NCBI RefSeq assembly: GCF_014705715.1
Contig: NZ_JACXLC010000001.1
Location: forward strand, 2,603,860-2,667,859
Direction: 5' to 3'
Source of the DNA: Erythrobacter rubeus
GTDB lineage: Bacteria; Pseudomonadota; Alphaproteobacteria; Sphingomonadales; Sphingomonadaceae
Length of the DNA stretch: 64,000 nucleotides
The notes under the pieces were generated by a model, which ran no database searches, had not been told where the DNA came from, and saw only the letters and a program-made list of their open reading frames with translations. Every line of letters begins with the position of its first letter. Within the stretch, counting starts at the first letter, position 1. Shown here in pieces: positions 34,828 through 42,721 of the stretch. The position numbers and the translations under genes are program-made.

Positions 34828-36645
34828 TCAACTCGCCTTGGTGTCCTGCACCCATTTCTCGACATTTTCTTCGAGAATGTCGAGCGGCACCGGCCCGCTC
34901 AGCAGAACGGCGTCGTGAAAGCCGCGATAATCGAAATCGTCGCCCAGCTCAGCCATCGCCATGCTGCGCAATTCCATGATCTTCAGCTTTCCGATCATGT
35001 ACGCGGTCGCCTGTCCGGGGGTGGTGATATAGCGCTCGATCGCCTTGACGATATCGCCCTGCGGGTTGGGGGTGTTTTCGGCGAGGTAATCGATCGCTTC
35101 CTCGCGGGTCCAGCGCTTCGAATGAAGGCCGGTATCGACCACCAGTCGGCAGGCGCGCCAGAGCTCCATGCCAAGCCGCCCGAAATCCGAGTAAGGGTCC
35201 TGGTAGAAGCCCATGTCCTTACCGAGTTCTTCGGAATAGAGGCCCCACCCCTCGGTGTAGGCGGTGACACCGCCGAACCTGCGAAACGGCGCCATACTGT
35301 CGCCCAGTTCCGTCTGGATCGTGCGCTGCAAATGGTGACCCGGAAGCCCTTCGTGATAGGCCAGCGCCTCCAGCTCGTTCTTCGACATGTCGCGAAGGTT
35401 GTAGAGGTTGACGTAATAGGTGCCCGGTCGCGAACCGTCGGGTGAAGGCCCTTGGTAAAATGCCTTGCCCGCGCTTTTCTCGCGGAAAGCTTCGACCGCT
35501 TTGATCACCATCGGAGCCTCTGGCAGGGTTCCGAAGAACTCGGGCATTTTCTCCCCAAGTGTGTCGATCTTCTCGCGCGCATCGGCGATGTATTCTTCCC
35601 GGCTTGTGTAGAAGAACCGGTCATCGGTCCGGGTGAACTCGAAGAAATCCTGCAGTCTCCCCTCGAAACCGACCTTTTCCATGATTGCGCGCATTTCGCC
35701 GTGGATGCGCTCGACTTCGCGCAGGCCGATATTGTGGATTTCGTCCGCTGTGAGATCGGTCGTGGTGTAGCTTTTCAAGCGGGCCGCGTAGTACTTGTCG
35801 CCATCCGGAAGGCGCCAGACACCATCATCGGTCGGCGCGAAAGCCTGCTGCCGTTTGATTTCCGCGAGCAGCCGCTCGTAAGCGGGAACAGCCTGCGTGA
35901 ACCAGGCGCGATTTGCCGCAACATCAAGCCGGGCGATATCGGCACCGAGATCAGCCTCCAGGATCTTAGAGCGAAAGTCCTCCAGCACCGCATTCTCGTC
36001 GCCAGCCGCAAGCAGATTCTCGATATCCGCGATGACGTAAGGATAGACCCAGTCGGGCGGCATGATCCCGGCATCGGCGCGTTCGCGCGCTTGCTCAGTC
36101 ATGGTGTCGAGATACGGCCCGATCCCCTCGATGCGCGAAACGTACGCCTCGGCATCGCTCAGCTCGCTTACGCGGTGAATATTGATGAGGAAGGCGGGGA
36201 CGCTCGTATGAGCACCGCGCCGATGGTCAAACACGAAAGCGTACTGGCTGAACGGGTGAAGCAGCGCCGATCGCTCGGCCATCATTTCGTAAAGGCGAAA
36301 GGACAGAGCATCGTCTTCGTCCAGCTCGGCCTTATCGAAGGTCGCCCGCATGTCGGCTGCAGTGTCCTGCATCAGCTGGAAGCGCGCTTCTTCCGCTTCA
36401 TCGGAAGGGTCGGTCCACTTTCCGTAATCATCATCACGAATGCCGCGATACGATTTGGCCGCCGGTGACATTTCGAGCTGCGCGCGGTCATATACCTCGA
36501 AAAACGCGCTGATACTCGCCGCTTCCTGCTCGGCTGATTCAGCAGCCGAAGTGCTTTCGGCCGTCGGCTGCGCCAAAACTGCCGGAGTGAAGGCCGTCAG
36601 GGATATGGCGGCTGCGGAAGCGAGCAGGAATGGAATACGGCGCAT
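34828..36645 (-). CDS. DUF885 family exported metallopeptidase-like protein
   Basis: This 605-residue exported protein has a signal peptide (IPFLLASAAAISLTAFTPAV, cleaved near LAQP). The DUF885 family hallmark EALAYHEGLPGHHLQRTIQ is a zinc-binding HE...H segment, followed by YTEGWGLYSEELGKDMGFY with further ligands, as in M32-like carboxypeptidases. It is probably a periplasmic peptidase. The first codon of the longest frame is TTG; the ATG at 36645, after GAGG, is preferred. It lies between two related AraC regulators. Confidence 0.87.
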   Translation of the reverse strand: MRRIPFLLASAAAISLTAFTPAVLAQPTAESTSAAESAEQEAASISAFFEVYDRAQLEMSPAAKSYRGIRDDDYGKWTDPSDEAEEARFQLMQDTAADMRATFDKAELDEDDALSFRLYEMMAERSALLHPFSQYAFVFDHRRGAHTSVPAFLINIHRVSELSDAEAYVSRIEGIGPYLDTMTEQARERADAGIMPPDWVYPYVIADIENLLAAGDENAVLEDFRSKILEADLGADIARLDVAANRAWFTQAVPAYERLLAEIKRQQAFAPTDDGVWRLPDGDKYYAARLKSYTTTDLTADEIHNIGLREVERIHGEMRAIMEKVGFEGRLQDFFEFTRTDDRFFYTSREEYIADAREKIDTLGEKMPEFFGTLPEAPMVIKAVEAFREKSAGKAFYQGPSPDGSRPGTYYVNLYNLRDMSKNELEALAYHEGLPGHHLQRTIQTELGDSMAPFRRFGGVTAYTEGWGLYSEELGKDMGFYQDPYSDFGRLGMELWRACRLVVDTGLHSKRWTREEAIDYLAENTPNPQGDIVKAIERYITTPGQATAYMIGKLKIMELRSMAMAELGDDFDYRGFHDAVLLSGPVPLDILEENVEKWVQDTKAS

Positions 36646-36709
36646 CAAGATACCTCGGTCATTGCGGGGACGTGCGCGTACCGCGCCCTTTCTGAATGGG
36701 TACCGAATT

Positions 36710-37636
36710 TCAGATGTCCAGCTCGCGGAAGTTTTTCGGATCGATCATTTCCCGCAAATACGGCGCCTGATCGTCGGACAATCGCGACGGCGTCCTGCCG
36801 ACGAACAGCGTTATCTCCCGGATCATGTGCGACTGATCGAAAAAGGCGTTGCCCAGCTCGGCTTCGAATTCGGGCGTAAGCTGCGGGAATGACAGCAAGG
36901 CCGCCGCTCGCAGAGCTCGGTATTTTCGAGCGAGGGCTTGCGGAGGAAGCCCGAAATAGCGCTCCGTCAGGCGCTGGACCTGACGCTCGGAATAGGCGGC
37001 CTTATCCATCAGGTCGGCAAGTTCAGGATTGAGCGATGAGCCGAGCCATGCGTTGACCACCCGCACAAGCTCGACGTGGCGCGCATTGATCGGCTTCGCA
37101 ACGCGGCCAATGAAATCGCCGATCGCAAGCGCACATTCTCGCCCGGTCATCTCCTCACCTCGATAACTGCCGATCAATTGCCGCCCGAGGTCGTCGAACA
37201 AGCTTCCGATTAGCATGTTGGCTTCGACCAGATGGTCCCGGTGCTCGCCAGCATGCAGTCCGGTGAGCGCAGCCCACCCCAGCGGCGACAGCGCGGCGCC
37301 CATTACGTGAAACGGCCCGTCGACCACGATCGGAACTGCTGTCGAAAGCGGTGTCAGAATTGCCATTTCGGGATTCGGTTCGCTGTACCCTCCGCGAAAA
37401 TGCATCTCGCCCTTGCCGTAGGGGAAGATCGACAAGTGCCCAATCGATGCGGGCTGGATGTCGCGGATGACCGATTCATCGCACCGCATGTGATACAAAG
37501 TGGTGACGAGATCGCTAATGGCAACCGGCGGCGCGATGTAGTCGACTTGGAACAGGGAGTCGGACGTAAGCTCGAAATCGGCGAGCGCCTGAGCAGCGCT
37601 GCCATCCTCCAAATTTCGGCCGAAAAGTGAGTCCAT
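36710..37636 (-). CDS. AraC family transcriptional regulator, paralogue of 33790-34659
   Basis: This 308-residue regulator has a C-terminal AraC helix-turn-helix domain (SERQVQRLTERYFGLPPQAL, FFDQSHMIREITLFVGRTPS) and an N-terminal domain with IGHLSIFPYGKGEMHFRGGY and GAALSPLGWAALTGL. These stretches match the AraC protein downstream of the DUF885 gene almost position for position, so the two are paralogues. The frame is open far upstream into pyrD's antisense, but only the part from the ATG at 37636 is family-like. It ends 64 bases before the DUF885 start codon and may control that gene. Confidence 0.86.
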   Translation of the reverse strand: MDSLFGRNLEDGSAAQALADFELTSDSLFQVDYIAPPVAISDLVTTLYHMRCDESVIRDIQPASIGHLSIFPYGKGEMHFRGGYSEPNPEMAILTPLSTAVPIVVDGPFHVMGAALSPLGWAALTGLHAGEHRDHLVEANMLIGSLFDDLGRQLIGSYRGEEMTGRECALAIGDFIGRVAKPINARHVELVRVVNAWLGSSLNPELADLMDKAAYSERQVQRLTERYFGLPPQALARKYRALRAAALLSFPQLTPEFEAELGNAFFDQSHMIREITLFVGRTPSRLSDDQAPYLREMIDPKNFRELDI

Positions 37637-37686
37637 TGAGAATGCCCCGTGCGAGGCACCTAAAGGCTTCTGTCCTGAAATGACAC

Positions 37687-37718
37687 AAAAAAAGGGCGGC
37701 CCCATCAAGGGACCGCCC
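37687..37718 (-). terminator. Strong minus-strand terminator without an upstream gene
   Basis: Read on the minus strand, GGGCGG-TCCC-TTGAT-GGGG-CCGCCC forms a strong stem followed by seven T (bases 37693-37687). No minus-strand coding gene ends here; the region upstream is the 180-base spacer before pyrD. It must serve a small RNA, attenuate the leader of the AraC gene, or block antisense transcription from pyrD. Confidence 0.75.
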
Positions 37719-37895
37719 ATTTGAGTTGAGGAACTCTTCGCAAACTGCTCCGAGCCCTTCGGGTCGCACAATTGATCTATGCGAATCACTTGCAGAATAA
37801 TTGTATCGAAACGACAACGTGGCCGGACTAAGCCGAAATCTGTGCTTGGAATGCCACTCTCGACAGGGATGAGAAACCTGCCATAGGCGAACGCC

Positions 37896-38939
37896 ATGCT
37901 GTTTCGCCTCATCAAGCCTGCGATCTTCGCACTCGATTCGGAAGCGGCACACAGGCTCGCGATCGCTGGCCTGAAGACGCTGCCGCCAAGCGCCCCGAAA
38001 TCTGATCGCGGACCGCTTTCGACCGAAGTCGCGGGACTGCGATTTCCCAACCCCGTCGGCGTCGCGGCCGGTTTCGATAAAGACGCCGAAGTGCCAGATG
38101 CGCTTCTGCGGCTGGGTTTCGGCTTTACCGAAGTCGGCTCGATCACCCCGCGCCCTCAGGAAGGAAACGCCAAACCGCGGTTGTTCCGGCTTGCCGAAGA
38201 CCGCGCGGTCATCAACAGGATGGGGTTCAACAATGCCGGGGGGCAGGCTGCTCTTACGCGGCTCAAGGCAAGAGCTGACCGCGGCGGCATCGTCGGCGTC
38301 AATATCGGTGCTAATAAGGACTCGGACGATCGTATTGCGGATTATGCGGGCATGGCGCGGCTCATGACCCCCTTCGCAAGCTACCTCGCGGTTAATGTTT
38401 CGAGTCCCAACACCCCCGGTCTCAGAGTGCTTCAGGACGAAGGGGCGCTTAACGCCCTGATCGATGCGGTGATCGATGCGCGCCGCGGAGCCGCCGCCGA
38501 AAACCGCCCGCCCATCTTTCTCAAGGTCGCCCCCGATCTCGAGACCTCCGATATCGAAGCGATCGCGCGGATCGCGATCGATAAGCAGCTGGGCGCACTC
38601 ATCGTCTCCAACACGACAATCTCGAGGCCCGAGCTTAAATCGCGCCACGCCGGTGAGGCCGGAGGGTTGTCCGGCGCTCCGCTTCGCCAACTTGCGCTTC
38701 AGCGGGTGCGCGATTTCAGAGCAGCGACGGGCGGCGAGATGCCACTGGTCGGTGTGGGCGGGATCGGCAGCGCCAACCATGCCTGGGAACGCATCCGTGC
38801 AGGCGCGAGCCTGATCCAGCTTTATTCCGCCATGGTCTATGAGGGACCGGGATTGGGCGCGCGGATCGTGAAGGGGCTCGAAAAGCTGATGAAGCGCGAT
38901 GGCTTTGCGACCATTGCAGAGGCAGTCGGAACCGAATAG
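37896..38939 (+). CDS. pyrD: Dihydroorotate dehydrogenase (quinone), class 2
   Basis: This 347-residue flavoprotein oxidises dihydroorotate to orotate with quinone in pyrimidine synthesis. The N-terminal amphipathic helix (MLFRLIKPAIFALDSEAAHR) marks the membrane-associated class 2 form. FPNPVGVAAGFDKDAEVPDA, EVGSITPRPQEGNAKPRLFR, INRMGFNNAG, VNVSSPNTPGLRVLQ and LIVSNTTISRP are the family signatures. The length is normal. The gamma-glutamyltransferase gene starts 10 bases after the stop. Confidence 0.96.
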   Translation: MLFRLIKPAIFALDSEAAHRLAIAGLKTLPPSAPKSDRGPLSTEVAGLRFPNPVGVAAGFDKDAEVPDALLRLGFGFTEVGSITPRPQEGNAKPRLFRLAEDRAVINRMGFNNAGGQAALTRLKARADRGGIVGVNIGANKDSDDRIADYAGMARLMTPFASYLAVNVSSPNTPGLRVLQDEGALNALIDAVIDARRGAAAENRPPIFLKVAPDLETSDIEAIARIAIDKQLGALIVSNTTISRPELKSRHAGEAGGLSGAPLRQLALQRVRDFRAATGGEMPLVGVGGIGSANHAWERIRAGASLIQLYSAMVYEGPGLGARIVKGLEKLMKRDGFATIAEAVGTE

Positions 38940-38949
38940 CGAGGGGCGC

Positions 38950-40668
38950 ATGCTGAAGAACACATTTATCGGGATATCGCTTGGGCTGAGCCTGGCGGCC
39001 TGCGCGCCATACTCCGAGCAAGTCGCATCGACGCCTACACCGCTCGAAGACTCGGTATCCTTGGGTGCAGTGAGCGCGGCTGATCCCCGTGCAACCGCAG
39101 CTGGCGAAACGATCCTGGCAAAAGGCGGCTCGGCCACCGATGCTGCGATCGCCGTGATGCTCGCACTCACCGTGGTAGAGCCGCAAAGTTCCGGCATCGG
39201 TGGAGGCGGCTTCATGGTTCGCGCCGGCGGGGAAGGCCTTACCACGATCGATGGCCGCGAAACCGCGCCAGCCGCAGCCACGCCGGGCCGCTTCGTCGAT
39301 GAAAACGGCGACCGCCTGCCGCGCGAAATGCGCGTGCTTTCCGGTCTCAGCGTCGGCGTACCGGGCAATATCGCGCTCGCGGCCAAGGCGCATGAACAAT
39401 ACGGGAAGCTTGAATGGGCGGAATTGTTCGAGCCTGCGATAACGCTGGCCCGCGACGGATTTCTGATGAACCGCCGGCTGAACGGCTCGCTTGCGGGAAA
39501 CAAGGGCCGGGCAGACAAGACGGAGGCAGCACGCGCGGTGTTCTTCGGACCGGATGGTGAGCCCTTGCCAGTGGGCTCGCGCGTGACGGTTCCCGAGCTT
39601 GCCGACACGCTGGAGCGCATAGCAACGCTCGGGCCGAAAGCGATGTACGAACACGGTGCAGACGCCCTTGCCGCCTATGTCGCGGCCGAAACACCGCAAG
39701 ACGGCAAGATGACCACTGCCGATGTGACAGGCTATCAATCCAAGGTCCGCGACGCTGTTTGTGCAGGATATCGAACCTACACGGTCTGCGGCATGGGCCC
39801 GCCTTCATCCGGCGGCGTCGCTGTTGCGCAGATGCTCGGCCAGATCGAGCGATTCGATGTCGCGGCGATGGGCCCTGAAAGCGCGACCTTTTGGCACATC
39901 TTCCTGGAGTCCCAGCGGATCGCCTACGCCGACCGCGAACTGTATATTGGCGACGCCGATTTCGTCGAAGTGCCTGTCGCAGGTCTGATCGATCCCGATT
40001 ACATCGCGGCGCGGAGCGCACTGATCGATCCGGCAAGCGCGCTCGAAGAGGTCGAGGGTGGCACCCCGCCGGGCGCACCCCTGGCCCGCGCAGACGGAGA
40101 CGAGCCACCCGAAAACGGCACGACGCATTTTTCGGTGGTCGATGCGGATGGCAATGCAGTCAGCTACACCTCGACTGTGGAAGGCGCGTTCGGGTCCGGC
40201 CTGCATTTCGGCGGGTACTATCTCAACAACGAGCTGACCGATTTCAGCTTCACCGCCGAAGTGGACGGCAAACCCGTCGCCAACCGCGTGCAGGGCGGCA
40301 AGCGTCCGCGGTCATCTATGGCCCCGACAATTGTCTTCGACGATAAGGGCGAAATCGTCCTCGTGATCGGAGCCGCTGGCGGACCGACCATACCGGTGCA
40401 GGTCGCACGCTCGATCATCGGCGTACTTGATTTCGGCATGACCGCCGAAGAAGCGCTTGGCCTGCCGCTGATTATGGCCTTTGGATCGACCGTTGTTACC
40501 GAAGAAGGAAGCGTGGTCGCCGGCATGATCGACGAACTCAAGGCTCTAGGCCACGGTGAGATCCGGACATTCCCTCCGCGAGGAAAAGCCAATGCGCTTC
40601 GCCGGACCGACGATGGCTGGGCAGCCGCTGGCGATCCGCGCATTGCCGACATGCTCGGCTACGAATAG
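38950..40668 (+). CDS. ggt: Gamma-glutamyltransferase, lipoprotein form
   Basis: This 572-residue Ntn hydrolase cleaves gamma-glutamyl bonds of glutathione and related peptides. The lipoprotein signal LGLSLAACAP places it at the envelope. The N-terminal part has ATDAAIAVMLALTVVEPQSS, IGGGGFMVRAG and DGRETAPAAA. The autocatalytic cleavage Thr is in NGTTHFSVVDADGNAVSYTS, with GKRPRSSMAPTIVF and GAAGGPTIPVQ downstream. I chose the ATG after GAGGGG; the earlier in-frame start lies in pyrD. Many bacterial GGTs have a signal peptide, fewer a lipid anchor. Confidence 0.93.
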   Translation: MLKNTFIGISLGLSLAACAPYSEQVASTPTPLEDSVSLGAVSAADPRATAAGETILAKGGSATDAAIAVMLALTVVEPQSSGIGGGGFMVRAGGEGLTTIDGRETAPAAATPGRFVDENGDRLPREMRVLSGLSVGVPGNIALAAKAHEQYGKLEWAELFEPAITLARDGFLMNRRLNGSLAGNKGRADKTEAARAVFFGPDGEPLPVGSRVTVPELADTLERIATLGPKAMYEHGADALAAYVAAETPQDGKMTTADVTGYQSKVRDAVCAGYRTYTVCGMGPPSSGGVAVAQMLGQIERFDVAAMGPESATFWHIFLESQRIAYADRELYIGDADFVEVPVAGLIDPDYIAARSALIDPASALEEVEGGTPPGAPLARADGDEPPENGTTHFSVVDADGNAVSYTSTVEGAFGSGLHFGGYYLNNELTDFSFTAEVDGKPVANRVQGGKRPRSSMAPTIVFDDKGEIVLVIGAAGGPTIPVQVARSIIGVLDFGMTAEEALGLPLIMAFGSTVVTEEGSVVAGMIDELKALGHGEIRTFPPRGKANALRRTDDGWAAAGDPRIADMLGYE

Positions 40669-40778
40669 CGGTTGCCAGCCTGCCTTGCCGCTACGGCGAA
40701 CAACGCCTAATTCGGAACCGCAAGGACCACTGCATACTTATAATGACACCCTCTAGGGGATGAGGAGAGCCATTTCCC

Positions 40779-42641
40779 GTGCAAGCTAATGAACATCCAG
40801 CATCCGGCGCGCGTCCGGTAGTCGATCCGACCGATCCGGAGACGCTGCAGGACATCGACCGCGCAAACAATCTGGTCGAGCTGTTTCTCAAACGCGCCGA
40901 TGAAAAAGGCGACGCTCCGTTTCTAGGAAGCAAGAAAGACGGTGAGTGGACGACGCAGAGCTGGCGCGAAGTCGCGGATCAGGTCTGCTTGCTCGCGGAA
41001 AGTCTGCGGCATATTGGCCTCGGCGAAGGGGACCGCGTCACCATCGTTTCGGAGAACCGCCCCGAATGGTGCATTGCCGATCTCGCCATCATGGCGGCCG
41101 GGTGCATTTCGGTTCCGACCTACATCACGAACACAGAGCGCGATCATGCGCACATCCTCGACAATTCCGGCGCGCGCGCGGTTATTGTTTCGACCGAAAA
41201 GCTGCTGCGCCCCCTGGTCGGCGCCATCGGGCGCACCGGACTCGTCGATCATGTCATCGGTATCGAAGACCTTCACCGCCAGCAGGCAAGCAGTTTCGAA
41301 TATCACAGCTGGGACGACCTGATTGCGGGCGATGCCGCCGCCGCCCGCGCCTCGGTGGAAGCTCGTCTTGCCGGTATAAAGCGGGAAGACACAGCTTGCC
41401 TGATCTATACGAGCGGCACCGGCGGCGCGCCCCGCGGTGTAAAGCAGCACCATGGCTCTATCCTGTGCAATGTCGCAGGCGCCGCAGAAATACTGCTCAA
41501 CGATTTCGGCCTCGATAACGAGCGCTTCCTTTCTTTCCTGCCGCTGAGCCACGCTTACGAGCATACTGGCGGTCAATATCTTCCGATTTCGGTCGGGGCA
41601 GAAATCTTCTATTCCGAAGGCTTGGAGAAGCTCGCCTCAAATATCGAAGAAACGAGCCCCACTTTCATGGTCGTCGTCCCGCGCCTGTTCGAAGTGCTGC
41701 GCACCCGCATCATGAAACAGGTCGAAAAGCAGGGGCGCGTCGCCAACTTCATGATGGATTCCGCGCTCAAGATCAGCGAGAATTCGAAAGAAGGCAAAAA
41801 GCGTCTGCGCGACCGGCCTCTAGATGCCTTGGTCGAGCGGACCCTGCGCCCGAAAATCCGCGCCAAGTTCGGCGGACGGATCAAGGGGATGGTCTCAGGC
41901 GGCGCGCCGCTCAACCCAGATGTCGGCAATTTCTTCGATGCGATGGGCCTCACCATGCTGCAAGGTTACGGCCAGACCGAGGCCGGGCCCGTGATGAGCT
42001 GCAACCGCCCGAAGGTCGGGCTGAAGATGGACACGGTCGGTCCGCCGATGCGCGGCGTCGATATCAAGATTGCCGAGGACGGCGAAATCCTGTGCCGCGG
42101 CGAACTTGTCATGCATGGTTATTGGCAGAACGACGCGGAAACCGCGCGCACCATCATCGATGGTTGGCTGCATACCGGCGATATCGGCCACCTCGATGAC
42201 AAGGGGCGGATCGTCATCACCGATCGCAAGAAGGACATGATCGTCAATGACAAGGGCGACAATGTCGCACCGCAGAAGATCGAGGGGATGCTCACGCTAC
42301 AGCCCGAGATCGCACAGGCGATGGTCAGCGGCGACAAGCGGCCTTACGTCGTCGGATTGGTGGTGCCGGATGCCGAATGGGCCCTGGAATGGGCGCGTGC
42401 AAACGACGAGAAGTTCGATCTGAAGGCGTTGCAGGACCTCCCCGCCTTCAAACAGGCAGTGCGCAAAGCGGTCGACCGAACGAATGAAGACCTCTCGGTC
42501 ATCGAGAAGGTTCGCAAGTTCGAATTCGCCGACGAAGCGTTCTCGATCGAGAACGAGGAAATGACGCCGAGCATGAAAATCCGACGTCACAAGATCCGCG
42601 ACCGCTACCAGGAACGGCTCGATGGGATGTATCGTGGGTGA
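40779..42641 (+). CDS. Long-chain acyl-CoA synthetase-type AMP-dependent ligase
   Basis: This 620-residue adenylate-forming enzyme has the ATP loop CLIYTSGTGGAPRGVKQHHG, the LPLSHAYEHTGGQY segment, the GYGQTEAGP motif and GWLHTGDIGHLDDKGRIVIT with the hinge ITDRKKDMIV. The SGTGGAPRG variant and the overall layout are those of bacterial long-chain acyl-CoA ligases related to FadD15. It activates fatty acids for degradation or lipid synthesis. The first codon is GTG after a GAGGAGAG element. A perfect TATAAT lies 35 bases upstream of it, without a clear -35 box. Confidence 0.9.
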   Translation: MQANEHPASGARPVVDPTDPETLQDIDRANNLVELFLKRADEKGDAPFLGSKKDGEWTTQSWREVADQVCLLAESLRHIGLGEGDRVTIVSENRPEWCIADLAIMAAGCISVPTYITNTERDHAHILDNSGARAVIVSTEKLLRPLVGAIGRTGLVDHVIGIEDLHRQQASSFEYHSWDDLIAGDAAAARASVEARLAGIKREDTACLIYTSGTGGAPRGVKQHHGSILCNVAGAAEILLNDFGLDNERFLSFLPLSHAYEHTGGQYLPISVGAEIFYSEGLEKLASNIEETSPTFMVVVPRLFEVLRTRIMKQVEKQGRVANFMMDSALKISENSKEGKKRLRDRPLDALVERTLRPKIRAKFGGRIKGMVSGGAPLNPDVGNFFDAMGLTMLQGYGQTEAGPVMSCNRPKVGLKMDTVGPPMRGVDIKIAEDGEILCRGELVMHGYWQNDAETARTIIDGWLHTGDIGHLDDKGRIVITDRKKDMIVNDKGDNVAPQKIEGMLTLQPEIAQAMVSGDKRPYVVGLVVPDAEWALEWARANDEKFDLKALQDLPAFKQAVRKAVDRTNEDLSVIEKVRKFEFADEAFSIENEEMTPSMKIRRHKIRDRYQERLDGMYRG

Positions 42642-42721
42642 GCGCGCCATGATCAGCGCTCAAAACTGTGCCGCGCGGCAATTCCCTACTGATCTCAGTG
42701 TACGAACCCTAGAAAGTCGGA

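Noticed and set aside
37637..38146. A long N-terminal extension of the AraC regulator at 36710
   Set aside because: It runs antisense through the start of pyrD and through the terminator at 37687-37718; the family sequence begins after the ATG at 37636.
37515..39620. A 701-codon open frame on the minus strand opposite pyrD and the ggt start
   Set aside because: It is the shadow of two well-conserved plus-strand genes, has low-complexity Arg/Ser/Ala content and no family motif. High-GC DNA produces such frames.
40739..40744. A perfect TATAAT upstream of the acyl-CoA ligase gene
   Set aside because: No acceptable -35 box is found 16-18 bases upstream, so a promoter was not listed as a feature.
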